Translations under genes and position numbers: made by a program
Part shown: piece after piece, positions 16,924 through 25,520 of the stretch
How positions within the stretch are numbered: position 1 is the stretch's first letter
Layout: each line of letters starts with the position of its first letter
The notes under the pieces: generated by a model
Database searches by the model: none
Seen by the model: the letters and a program-made list of their open reading frames with translations, nothing else
Told to the model about the DNA's origin: nothing
NCBI RefSeq assembly: GCF_902499115.1
Contig: NZ_CABVPN010000031.1
Span: 1 to 64,000, forward strand
Source of the DNA: Burkholderia diffusa
GTDB taxonomy: Bacteria; Pseudomonadota; Gammaproteobacteria; Burkholderiales; Burkholderiaceae
Length of the DNA: 64,000 nucleotides
Direction: 5' to 3'

Positions 16924-18594
16924 ATGTCGCATCTTCTTACCCTGCACGATCCGGCAACGGCCCGCAAGCACTACCTGACCGGGATCTGGCAAACCGACAC
17001 GCTTTACTCGCTCGCGAGACGCCACGCCACCGAGCGCGGGGCAGCCTTCGCGGTACGAGACAGCACCAGACGCCTGACGTGGAGCGCGCTCGTCGCATGG
17101 GCTGACGCCGTTGCTGCCGATCTCCACGACAGTGGACTTCGCAGCGGCGATCGGGTATCTGTCTGGCTGCCGAACCGAGTCGAAATGGCAGTCATCATGC
17201 TTGCGTGCTCGCGCAACGGTTACGTCTGCAATCCTTCGTTGCATCAGAACTATACCGTTGCCGAAATTCTTTCGATGCTCGATCGCATCGGATGCCGCGC
17301 GTTGTTTGCCCAGCCAGGCTGGGGGGCCGATGCAGACAGCGCCGACGTATTCTCGGGCGCCGCTGCATTGAGCCACATGAAACGGGTGTACGCGCTGCCT
17401 TCGTTGCGTGCGGCCGATCCGTGCGCGCAGCCCGGGACACAATCGTTGCCAATTCCGGGACACATATCGCAGATTCCGCTTCCGCCTCCCAGCCAGAATC
17501 CGGACCAAGTGGTTTATCTGGCCTTTACCAGCGGCACGACCGGCACGCCCAAAGGGGTGATGCACAGCGATAACACGCTGCTCGCCAATGGACGTGCGCT
17601 GGTATCCGATTGGAAGCAAACCAGCGATACCGTGCTGCTCACGCTGAGTCCGCTGAGTCATCACGTCGGCACGGTCGCATTCGAACAAACCCTCGTTGCA
17701 GGATGCGAACTGGTCATTTTCGACCCGACTGCCGGTATTGCCCCGCTGGACTGGATCATATCCACTGAAGCCACCTACGTGATGGGCGTCCCCACACACG
17801 CGATAGACCTGCTTCAGGAAATCGACCGGCGCGGCATCACCCGGCTCGGCTCGGTCAAGGTCTTCTATATGGCCGGGAGCCTGATTCCGAGCGAGACCGC
17901 CCGAAAGCTGCTCGCCCTCGGCGCAACGCCGCAAAACGTCTACGGCATGACCGAAAACGGCTCCCATCAGTACACCAAGCCTGGTGATTCGGTGGAAGTC
18001 ATTACCGCGACATGCGGAAAAGCGTGCGACGGATACGAAGTGCGCCTGTGGCAACCCGACAATCCCGACCTCGAGGCCGCTCCCGGCGAAGTCGGCGAAA
18101 TCGGCGGGCGCGGCGGCGTGCTGATGCTCGGCTACTTCAACAATCAGGCAGCGACCGAATCATCGTTCAACAGCAGCGGCTGGTTCATGAGCGGGGACCT
18201 GGGGCGCTTCGACGATGACGGCAACCTCGAAATCGTCGGACGCAAGAAAGATCTCATCATTCGCGGCGGGCACAACATCCATCCGTCGCATATCGAGGAG
18301 TTTGCTCATCGTCACCCCGCCGTCAAGAAAGCCGCGGCATTCGGCGTGCCGGACACGCGCCTCGGAGAGAAAGTCTGCCTCGCGATCATCGGTGACGGTG
18401 CTCCGCCCAGCGCCGACGAATTACTCGCGCATCTGGCTCGGGAAGGTTTGTCGAAGTTCGACATGCCCGAGTACTTCATCGTGCTGCCGGGGTTTCCGCT
18501 GACGCCGAGCGGCAAGATCCTGAAACGCGAGTTGGTCCAGTGGGTACGGGACGGCCGCATCGAACCGGCTCCCGTACGGTTTCGCGTCGCCTGA
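16924..18594 (+). CDS. AMP-dependent acyl-CoA ligase, cyclohexanecarboxylate-CoA ligase-like
   Basis: A 556-residue ANL-superfamily ligase. Motifs in order: AFTSGTTGTPKGVMHS (P-loop), YGMTENGSHQYT, SGDLGRFDDDGNLEIVGRKKDLIIRGGHNIHP and the C-terminal lysine region LTPSGKILKRELV. The segment VWLPNRVEMAVIMLACSRNGYVCNPSLHQNYT resembles what I remember of AliA-type cyclohexanecarboxylate ligases. It activates a carboxylic acid with ATP and CoA in the cytoplasm. The start at 16924 follows GGAG by nine bases; a GTG at 16909 is less likely. It sits 27 bp after the BadI-like gene and 120 bp before the SDR. Confidence 0.86.
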   Translation: MSHLLTLHDPATARKHYLTGIWQTDTLYSLARRHATERGAAFAVRDSTRRLTWSALVAWADAVAADLHDSGLRSGDRVSVWLPNRVEMAVIMLACSRNGYVCNPSLHQNYTVAEILSMLDRIGCRALFAQPGWGADADSADVFSGAAALSHMKRVYALPSLRAADPCAQPGTQSLPIPGHISQIPLPPPSQNPDQVVYLAFTSGTTGTPKGVMHSDNTLLANGRALVSDWKQTSDTVLLTLSPLSHHVGTVAFEQTLVAGCELVIFDPTAGIAPLDWIISTEATYVMGVPTHAIDLLQEIDRRGITRLGSVKVFYMAGSLIPSETARKLLALGATPQNVYGMTENGSHQYTKPGDSVEVITATCGKACDGYEVRLWQPDNPDLEAAPGEVGEIGGRGGVLMLGYFNNQAATESSFNSSGWFMSGDLGRFDDDGNLEIVGRKKDLIIRGGHNIHPSHIEEFAHRHPAVKKAAAFGVPDTRLGEKVCLAIIGDGAPPSADELLAHLAREGLSKFDMPEYFIVLPGFPLTPSGKILKRELVQWVRDGRIEPAPVRFRVA

Positions 18595-18714
18595 CTCACT
18601 TCCGATCCGCAATTCCACAGGTGCCGCGGGCTGGAAAGCCAGCAGGCACGCCGGTGGTCGCGTACGACTGCCGGACTGCCCGGGCACCGCAATCGTTCCC
18701 CTGGAGTAGTGTTG

Positions 18715-19458
18715 ATGACTCGTGATTGCATAGTCGTAACAGGCGCAAGCCGCGGCATCGGTGCCGCGATCTCGCGCGCCCTCGCCGAGCAAGGCCACCA
18801 TGTCGCGTGTCTGTCGCGATCGGGAGCCCTGCCGTCCTTTACCGACGTCCGGCCCGACGTGTCCGCACGCTGGCTGCCGCGCACCGCGGACGTCACGCGC
18901 CCGAACGATCTCAAGGCAGTATTGCGCGATCTCGTCGAGGAGGGATGGCGAATCGTCGGCCTTGTCAACAATGCGGGCTTCCATATCGACGCACTGTCGG
19001 CGGAGCTTCCCCTCGATCAATGGCATCAGGTGATGGACATGAATGCGACGTCCGTCGTCGTTGCGTGTCAGGCCGCGTACCCCCACCTCGTCGCCGCGGG
19101 CGACACGCTGATCGTGAACATTGGCTCGTTTTTCGACAAGCTCGGCGTCAAACGCAATCTGGCGTACTGCGCGAGCAAGGCAGCCGTCGGCGCTATCACG
19201 CGCTGCCTGGCCGTCGAATGGGCCAGCAAAGGGATCCGTGTCATCAACGTCGCCCCCGGCTACATCCAGACGGATCTGAACGCGGACATGATCACGTCAG
19301 GCCCGCTGGCTACGTATCTCGAAAAGCGGATTCCACGTGGCCGTCCGGGCAGCGCCGAAGAAGTCGGCGCACTCGTCGCGACGCTCTTTACGCACGGCGC
19401 CGCGTTCTTGACCGGAGAAACGATTTACGTTGACGGCGGCCAGGGAATCGCGCACTGA
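18715..19458 (+). CDS. Short-chain dehydrogenase/reductase
   Basis: A 247-residue classical SDR. It has CIVVTGASRGIGAAISRA (cofactor loop), LVNNAGFHID, the catalytic Ser in VNIGSFFDK and YCASKAAV (Tyr and Lys), and ends with ETIYVDGGQGIAH. The Arg after TGAS suggests NADP may be used. GGAG eight bases before the ATG at 18715 gives the start. Following BadI-like and AliA-like genes, it is a candidate for oxidising a 2-hydroxy ring-CoA to the 2-keto form, as BadH does (inference). General FabG-like activity is the alternative. Confidence 0.85.
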   Translation: MTRDCIVVTGASRGIGAAISRALAEQGHHVACLSRSGALPSFTDVRPDVSARWLPRTADVTRPNDLKAVLRDLVEEGWRIVGLVNNAGFHIDALSAELPLDQWHQVMDMNATSVVVACQAAYPHLVAAGDTLIVNIGSFFDKLGVKRNLAYCASKAAVGAITRCLAVEWASKGIRVINVAPGYIQTDLNADMITSGPLATYLEKRIPRGRPGSAEEVGALVATLFTHGAAFLTGETIYVDGGQGIAH

Positions 19459-19622
19459 CGGACAGGCGCGTCGCGCAAGATCGCCCAACTGTTTTCCTCG
19501 AGCACAGCGTTGTCGGAATCAAAAACACGCGCAAACACGCCAGCACGGCGAACAATGGAGCGGCGCGCTCTTCGTTGAGGCGGGACCATACCTTCCCGCA
19601 CGAGACGGACAAGCCGCTTCTC

Positions 19623-19637
19623 TGGCACAGACGTTGC
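19623..19637 (+). promoter_or_regulatory. Sigma-54-type promoter candidate upstream of the porin
   Basis: TGGCAC, five bases, then TTGC, giving GG and GC separated by exactly ten bases as required for -24/-12 elements. It lies about 250 bp before the porin ATG in a 428-bp gene-free region (19459-19886) that follows the SDR. No enhancer-binding regulator gene is in the window. Confidence 0.45.
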
Positions 19638-19886
19638 GTTATCCGTAACAGCTGACACGCATGACTGAATGCGTTCGGCAAACCAATCAAATACAAGAAC
19701 CCATCCATTGGAGACAACCGTGACGACCAGCCTTTCCGCGCAATCGAGTCGATCCCTATCGACACATTGCGATCCTTCATCGCTCGAACCCGTTCACCCC
19801 AGAGGTGGCATCGAGCGCTAGCCCAACCTCCGCGTCATTCCGACCCGCGATTCCACTCGTCATACAATTATTCAGTACATCGAATT

Positions 19887-21065
19887 ATGAAAAAGACATT
19901 CAAACGACAACTTCTCTGTGCCGCCGTCGTCGGCGCATTTTCAGCCGCAGCACACGCTCAAAGCAATGTCACTCTGTACGGCGTAATCGATGAAGGCATC
20001 ATGTATCAGAACAACAACGCAGGCGGCAAGCGAGTCTTCCTCGACTCGCTGAGCGGTATTTTCGGCAGCCGATGGGGGATGATCGGACGTGAAGACCTGG
20101 GTGGCGGGTTGAAAGCGATCTTCACGATCGAATCCGGCATCAACCTGAACAACGGTGCGTTCGGCCAAGGGGGCACCGCATTTGGCCGTCAGGCGTTCGT
20201 CGGTCTGAGCAGCGACCGCCTCGGCAGCCTCACGCTCGGCCGCCAGTACGACATGATCTACTACTATCCCCTGCCGCTGACTGCGGCCAGCCTGATCGGC
20301 GGCCCTGCCGCAGTGCACCCGGGAGATATCGACAACGGTGCGAACACGGTGCGCATCAACAACGCCATTCGCTATATGAGCCCGAACTTCAACGGCCTGA
20401 AATTCGGCGGCGAATACAGCGTAGGCGGCGTTGCGGGGAATTTCACCGCCAACAGCGGGTATTCCCTGGGAGCGTCCTATCAATATGGCCCGTTCCAGAT
20501 CGGCGCTGGCTTCGAATACTTCAAGAATCCGACCGCGGCGACCGCCGGCTCCGGATTCTTCACCGATAACGCGAGCGGTGCCTCCCCGCTGGCGCTTTCC
20601 CTCAACAAGGGATACAAGAGCGCGCAAGCGTATCAGACGGCCATGATCGCCGCCAACTACAATGTCGGCGCATTGACGCTCGCGGCCTCCTACTCGAACG
20701 TTCAATACGGGCAACTCGGCAGCGGGTTCGTGAGCAGCTCCGCGCGTTTCAACAACTTCGATGTGGGCGCGCAGTATCAATTCGCCCCCACCTTTTTCGC
20801 CGGCGTTGCCTATGACTATCTGAGCGGTCGAGCCGTGCATACGGCAGCGGGCACGACTGTGGGCGGGCAACACTACAATCAGGTCGCCATCCTGGCGGAC
20901 TACCTGCTGTCCAAACGAACCGATATTTACGGCACGGTGGGCTGGCAGCGCGCGTCCGGGACCTCGTCGACGGGGGCGCCTGCCGTTGCCGACATCGACA
21001 ACCTCGGTGATTCGTCGAACAATCATCAATTCCTGATCCGCGCATCGCTGCGGCATAGATTCTAA
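19887..21065 (+). CDS. Outer membrane porin, OmpC-like Burkholderia type
   Basis: A 392-residue 16-strand-type general porin. The signal peptide is FKRQLLCAAVVGAFSAAAHA, and the mature protein begins QSNVTLYGVIDEGIMYQNN. It has the family's REDLGGGLKAIFTIESG and FGRQAFVGLSSDRLGSLTLGRQYD and ends in FLIRASLRHRF with the terminal Phe needed for outer-membrane insertion. It probably admits the growth substrate of the neighbouring catabolic genes. The ATG lacks a clear ribosome site. A strong terminator follows the stop. Confidence 0.93.
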   Translation: MKKTFKRQLLCAAVVGAFSAAAHAQSNVTLYGVIDEGIMYQNNNAGGKRVFLDSLSGIFGSRWGMIGREDLGGGLKAIFTIESGINLNNGAFGQGGTAFGRQAFVGLSSDRLGSLTLGRQYDMIYYYPLPLTAASLIGGPAAVHPGDIDNGANTVRINNAIRYMSPNFNGLKFGGEYSVGGVAGNFTANSGYSLGASYQYGPFQIGAGFEYFKNPTAATAGSGFFTDNASGASPLALSLNKGYKSAQAYQTAMIAANYNVGALTLAASYSNVQYGQLGSGFVSSSARFNNFDVGAQYQFAPTFFAGVAYDYLSGRAVHTAAGTTVGGQHYNQVAILADYLLSKRTDIYGTVGWQRASGTSSTGAPAVADIDNLGDSSNNHQFLIRASLRHRF

Positions 21066-21077
21066 CCTCGCATCCGG

Positions 21078-21123
21078 ATTGCACGCGGCCGCCTCGAGAG
21101 AAGCCGTGCCGCGTGCAATTTTT
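21078..21123 (+). terminator. Rho-independent terminator of the porin gene
   Basis: A perfect 12-base inverted repeat, ATTGCACGCGGC (21078-21089) and GCCGCGTGCAAT (21108-21119), followed by TTTT. It lies 13 bp after the porin stop. Confidence 0.9.
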
Positions 21124-21433
21124 CGAATATTTCCGTTTCGCGTCTTTTTCATGAATGGGACAATCATTTTCCATTCGTGACTGGCTGTCCGCCGATACCC
21201 GCTCAACGTTGCGTGGCTCGTAGTAGACCACTCCCTCCTCCGACGCCCCAAGCCACCTCCGTAGGCATCCGCTCTTCTCTCCGTGGCACACGAATTTCCA
21301 AAGATGTCCTTACCGAAATCAGTCGCGTAATTTTTTGTGCCCTCGTAAACGACACAAATAAAATCAACAACCACAAACCTTAATCTTTAAACATCCACAT
21401 AATGTTCTTTAAAAACTACGTTTTCAACGTTGC

Positions 21434-21483
21434 TTGACTAGATCCACACACCAATATAACGTCATCAGCGTTACGGCCGTAAC
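21434..21483 (+). promoter_or_regulatory. Promoter-like site with palindromic operator before the GH3 gene
   Basis: TTGACT (21434-21439) and TATAAC (21455-21460), with a 15-base spacer, lie in an AT-rich 458-bp leader (21066-21523). Ten bases after the -10 stands a perfect 14-base palindrome, GTTACGGCCGTAAC (21470-21483), a natural place for a repressor. The spacer is short and the regulator is unknown. Nothing else is seen in the leader beyond the porin terminator. Confidence 0.4.
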
Positions 21484-21523
21484 AGAAATATCTATTTTAG
21501 AGATTCCATTGGGAGACATTTCA

Positions 21524-23785
21524 TTGAATACCTCGATACGATATCTGGCTGTCGCCAGTGTGTCGCCGCTCATCGTCGCGCTTGCGTCGTGCGGCTCCGA
21601 TACCAACTCCGACTCCTCGGCCAACAATACGAATGTCGATTCCCGAGCCGCTGCATACGTCGCTCAAATGACCACCGACGAGAAGATCCAGCTTGTACAT
21701 GGAATCGGGATGCCCGGCGCGGACTTGGGCGGCCCGTTCCCATCGTGGGCGAATGGCGCGGGCTATATACCGGGAATCCCCAGGCTCGGTATTCCACCGA
21801 TTGCGAGTGCCGACTCTGCAGGTGGAGTGAACGTTGCCAATTCCGGCGCGACGGCGTTGCCCGCCCCCATCGCACTCGCTGCAAGTTGGGATCCTCCACT
21901 CGCGACCACGTACGGCGCGCGCATCGCGACCGAACTCCGCGCGCTCGGTTACGCCGAAGGTCTGGGCGGTGGCGTCAATCTCGCTCGCGAACCGCGTAAT
22001 GGCCGAACATTCGAGTACATGGGGGAAGACCCGGTGCTCGCGGGTGCAATGAGCGCCGCGCGCACTTTCGGCACCCAATCAAAGAACGTGATTGCGACGA
22101 TCAAGCACTTCGCAATGAACGACCAGGAAACAAATCGGATGACGAGTAATTCCGTCGTTAACGAGCGCACAATGCGCGAAACCGAACTGCTGGCGTTCGA
22201 GATCGGCATCAAGGAAGGCAAACCGGGTAACGTGATGTGCTCGTACAACCTCGTCAATGGTATCTATGCGTGCGAGAACCCGTATTTGTTGACCACCGTC
22301 CTGAAGAATGAGTGGGGCTTCCAGGGGGTGGTTCAGTCCGACTGGACCGGGACGCATAGCACGGTCGCCGCAGCAATGGCCGGCCTCGACGAAGAGCAAC
22401 CCGGTGACGCGGGAGCCGATTGGAACGAGGTTCCCGGGTTCACGATCATTTCGTACTTCAGCACGAAGCTGAAGGCCGCGATCGCGGCGGGCACCGTTCC
22501 GATGTCGCGACTGAACGATATGGTCTTGCGCAAGGTTCGAACGCTGATCACGACTGGCGTGATGGACGACCCACCCAGCCCCGGCGTTACGATCGATCAG
22601 GCGGCCGGCAATACCGATGCGCTGTCGATCGCGCGTCAGTCATTCGTCTTGCTGAAGAACGGCACGCCGCCGGGTAGCAATCAACCAGTGCTTCCACTCC
22701 TCGGATCCGCACTTTCCTCGGTCGTCGTGATCGGAGGACACGCGGACGTGGGAGTCATTTCGGGTGGTGGCTCGGGCGCCGTGCCTGCAGCAAACGGCAA
22801 TGCGGTAACAAGCTGTCAATCGACCAGCTTTTTCCCGCCCGATTGTGCGATCTGGTACAAATCGTCGCCGCTCGCCGCGATCAAGGAAAAAGCACCGAAT
22901 GCCACCGTCGCCTATCTCGATGGCACGGACGCAACCGCTGCCGCGAACGCGGCTGCGCAGGCCGACGTGGCAATCGTTTTCGCGACACGATTCGAAACGG
23001 AGGGACGCGACCTCTCGACTCTCGCACTGCCCGATGCGAATGCCGATCCATTCAATCAGCATTACGATCAGAACGCGCTGATCACTGCAGTCGCGTCGAA
23101 AGCGAAGCGCGTCATAGTCGTGCTCGAAAACGGCAGTGCCGTCCTGATGCCATGGCTGGCGAGCGTGCATGGCGTACTCGAGACCTGGTACCCGGGCGTG
23201 GAAGGTGGCCAAGCTATTGCCGACGTGCTGTTTGGCGATGCAAATCCGTCAGGCAAGCTGCCGATCACGTTTGCGCAGCAAGACTCTGATCTCCCGCAGC
23301 CATCGATCGATCCGAACAACCTGAACGTCAATTATGGCGAAGGCCTGCTCATTGGCTACCACTGGTACGACGCAAAAAATATCCGGCCGTTGTTTCCATT
23401 CGGTTTCGGATTGTCGTACACAACGTTCGCGTACTCCGGGATGACTGCTCAGCGCGACGGTTCGGACAACGTGACCGTCACGCTGACCATCACAAACACC
23501 GGCGCTCGCGCAGGCGCTGAAGTCGCGCAAATCTATGCGTCGCTTCCGGCCATCCTCCACGAACCGCCGCAACGCCTCGTCGGATGGAAGAAAGTGATGC
23601 TGCAGCCTGGCCAGGCTCAGCAGATCAGCGTCGTCATTCCAGCTCAACGCTTCGCGACGTGGAATACCGACGCGCATGCATGGCAGGTCAATCCCGGAAG
23701 TTACATACTGACCGCCGCCGGATCGTCCCGCGATCCGAACGCCCAGAAGCAGGCTCTCGACCTGACCGCAATGCAACCGCTGTAA
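21524..23785 (+). CDS. Glycoside hydrolase family 3 lipoprotein (beta-glucosidase-like)
   Basis: A 753-residue enzyme. I start at the TTG at 21524, eight bases after GGGAG, because it gives a proper lipoprotein signal MNTSIRYLAVASVSPLIV followed by the lipobox LASC (Cys23). GH3 features follow in order: IATIKHFAMNDQ, the nucleophile Asp about residue 273 in VVQSDWTGTHS, the second alpha/beta domain (SFVLLKNGTP, ARVEGRD-like FETEGRDLSTL), and the C-terminal fibronectin-III-like domain (AGAEVAQIYASLP, RLVGWKKVML). It would remove sugars from a beta-glycoside at the cell envelope, for example from a plant conjugate. It sits alone between terminators. Confidence 0.9.
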   Translation: MNTSIRYLAVASVSPLIVALASCGSDTNSDSSANNTNVDSRAAAYVAQMTTDEKIQLVHGIGMPGADLGGPFPSWANGAGYIPGIPRLGIPPIASADSAGGVNVANSGATALPAPIALAASWDPPLATTYGARIATELRALGYAEGLGGGVNLAREPRNGRTFEYMGEDPVLAGAMSAARTFGTQSKNVIATIKHFAMNDQETNRMTSNSVVNERTMRETELLAFEIGIKEGKPGNVMCSYNLVNGIYACENPYLLTTVLKNEWGFQGVVQSDWTGTHSTVAAAMAGLDEEQPGDAGADWNEVPGFTIISYFSTKLKAAIAAGTVPMSRLNDMVLRKVRTLITTGVMDDPPSPGVTIDQAAGNTDALSIARQSFVLLKNGTPPGSNQPVLPLLGSALSSVVVIGGHADVGVISGGGSGAVPAANGNAVTSCQSTSFFPPDCAIWYKSSPLAAIKEKAPNATVAYLDGTDATAAANAAAQADVAIVFATRFETEGRDLSTLALPDANADPFNQHYDQNALITAVASKAKRVIVVLENGSAVLMPWLASVHGVLETWYPGVEGGQAIADVLFGDANPSGKLPITFAQQDSDLPQPSIDPNNLNVNYGEGLLIGYHWYDAKNIRPLFPFGFGLSYTTFAYSGMTAQRDGSDNVTVTLTITNTGARAGAEVAQIYASLPAILHEPPQRLVGWKKVMLQPGQAQQISVVIPAQRFATWNTDAHAWQVNPGSYILTAAGSSRDPNAQKQALDLTAMQPL

Positions 23786-23792
23786 CGACGAT

Positions 23793-23842
23793 CGACCGTG
23801 TGTCCGAGAGTACCGGAATGCTCCGTCTCGGGCACACGGTCG
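23793..23842. terminator. Long hairpin between convergent genes, likely bidirectional terminator
   Basis: Arms of 17 bases (23793-23809 and 23826-23842) pair with one G-T wobble around a 16-base loop. It starts 8 bp after the GH3 stop and ends 37 bp before the thiolase stop on the other strand. There is no T run, so termination is inferred from strength and position. Confidence 0.6.
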
Positions 23843-23879
23843 CGGTATCGACCGGATTGTGGACGAGCCATGGGGAGCG

Positions 23880-25058
23880 TCAGCCCATTGCGTTCGCGAG
23901 AATGACCGTGCAATGGGACGACAGGATCCCCCCTTCGTTGTGCACCAGCGCGACTTCCGCCCCCTCCACCTGGCGCGGCCCGAGACCTCCCCGCAATTGG
24001 CGCACCGCCTCGACGATCCCGAAAAGACCGCCCGCCGCACCAGCATGGGCGTGGGAGAGCATACCGCCGTGCGTGTTGATCGGCAGCTTGCCACCGATGC
24101 GCGCATGCCCCTCGGCGAAGAAGGCACCGCCCTCGCCGCGCTCGCACAGGCCAAGCTCTTCCATTTCGATGATGGGAACGATCGTGAAGCAGTCGTACAG
24201 TTCAGCAAAGTCGATATCACCGGGGCCGAGGCCCGCCATCTCGTACGCAATGTGTCCCGATTCCGTGGCGCCGAATTCGGTTAGACTTGGCGCACACATC
24301 AGATGCTCGTGCGTATGATATTCCCCGATCCCTTGCAGATAGATCGGCGTGGCCTTCAGATCCGCCGCGCGCTCCACCGACGTGACGATGAATGCTCCAC
24401 CCGCATCCGATATCAGACAGCAATCGAGCATACCGAGCGGGTCCGCAATCGGCTTGGCCGTCAAAACCTGCTCGATCGTCAATGGCGTTTTCATGTGCGC
24501 ATTCGGATGCAGCAGCGCATGCTGGCGGGTGTTGACCGCGACGTGTGCCAACTGCTCGCGCGTGGTGCCCAACTCATGCATGTACCGCTGCGCGATCATC
24601 GCGTAGAACCCGGGAATGGACGCGCCGTACGGCTGCTCGAAGTAAGGATGTCCCACCGCCATCAGCGAGGCGACTGCCGCGTCGCGCGTGAGACCAGTCG
24701 CGCGATTTTCCCCAGCGCAGATCAGAATGGTTTCGGCCTGACCCGATGCTATCGCTTCTGCCGCATGCTTGAGCATCACGGCCGGACTGGCCCCGCCCGT
24801 CACGAGCGATGCGTTGAATCGAGGCTCGATTCCCAGATATTCGCACAGGACCGAACCGAGCATGAAGTAAGGCTCGGTAAAGGAATAGGCAGTCAGTACG
24901 CCGTCAATGTCCGACTTCTTGAGACCCGCGTCATCCAACGCGCGCTTTGCGGCCTGCGCGTTCAGGCCCAGGCCAGTCATATTGGGCACCCTGCCGATTT
25001 CGGATTCGCCCACACCGACGATGGCGATTTTGTTCTTCAGCGATTCAGCTTTCTTCAT
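23880..25058 (-). CDS. Thiolase family protein, SCP-x/lipid-transfer type
   Basis: A 392-residue protein of the non-decarboxylating thiolase group that pairs with DUF35 proteins. It starts NKIAIVGVGESEIGRVPNMT and has FNASLVTGGASPAVMLKHAAEAIASGQ, in which the usual nucleophile Cys is replaced by Ala or Ser as in many SCP-x-like members. It ends with INTHGGMLSHAHAGAAGGL and VALVHNEGGILSSHCTVILA. Known relatives cleave branched or sterol-side-chain CoA esters together with the OB-fold partner. GAGG precedes the ATG at 25058. The partner gene is 10 bp upstream. Confidence 0.85.
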   Translation of the reverse strand: MKKAESLKNKIAIVGVGESEIGRVPNMTGLGLNAQAAKRALDDAGLKKSDIDGVLTAYSFTEPYFMLGSVLCEYLGIEPRFNASLVTGGASPAVMLKHAAEAIASGQAETILICAGENRATGLTRDAAVASLMAVGHPYFEQPYGASIPGFYAMIAQRYMHELGTTREQLAHVAVNTRQHALLHPNAHMKTPLTIEQVLTAKPIADPLGMLDCCLISDAGGAFIVTSVERAADLKATPIYLQGIGEYHTHEHLMCAPSLTEFGATESGHIAYEMAGLGPGDIDFAELYDCFTIVPIIEMEELGLCERGEGGAFFAEGHARIGGKLPINTHGGMLSHAHAGAAGGLFGIVEAVRQLRGGLGPRQVEGAEVALVHNEGGILSSHCTVILANAMG

Positions 25059-25068
25059 ACCGTCGACC

Positions 25069-25482
25069 TCAAGCGTTAACCCGATGGAATTGCGGGAGCA
25101 TCGCGCCACCGCCGCGATCCTCGAACGTGACGCCGACCCGATCGCCTATTCGTACGGATAACGCATCATCCCCGACGATATTGGTCAGCATCCGGGGACC
25201 TTCGTCGAGATCGATCAGTGCCACGACATAAGGCGCGTGAGCGCCGAACGAGGCGAGCGGTGCGCGCCGAACGATCGTAAAGCTATGCACGCTGCCGGCC
25301 CCGCGGCTTTCAACCCATTCGAGCTGATCGGACCAGCAGCTCGGGCACAGGTGCCGGGGCATGAAGTGCATCGTTCCACACACATTGCACTTGCGAATCA
25401 GCAAGCGCCGCTCTCTCGCCGCATCCCAGTAAGGTTGCGAATCGGCATTCGCTACCGGAGCCGGCAGCGGGGATACGTCCAT
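25069..25482 (-). CDS. Zn-ribbon OB-fold protein (DUF35 family)
   Basis: A 137-residue protein. The N-terminal rubredoxin-like zinc ribbon has cysteines in IRKCNVCG and LCPSCWS, followed by an OB-fold (GSVHSFTIVRRAPLASFGAH, PYVVALIDLDEGPRMLTNIVG, VGVTFEDRGG). DUF35 proteins form complexes with SCP-x-type thiolases and supply part of the acyl-CoA binding channel. Here the partner thiolase is encoded 10 bp downstream. The first residues (MDVSPLPAPVANADSQPYWDA) are typical of the family. Confidence 0.88.
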   Translation of the reverse strand: MDVSPLPAPVANADSQPYWDAARERRLLIRKCNVCGTMHFMPRHLCPSCWSDQLEWVESRGAGSVHSFTIVRRAPLASFGAHAPYVVALIDLDEGPRMLTNIVGDDALSVRIGDRVGVTFEDRGGGAMLPQFHRVNA

Positions 25483-25520
25483 AATCAGTCTCCGTCAAGT
25501 TTCGTCATCAACCGGCGCGG

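Noticed and set aside
16414..18054. 546-codon open frame on the minus strand
   Set aside because: It lies opposite the BadI-like and AMP-ligase genes, which have clear family motifs and ribosome sites. Long antisense frames are common at this GC content.
19941..21374. 477-codon minus-strand frame
   Set aside because: It is opposite the porin, whose signal peptide, motifs and terminal Phe are certain.
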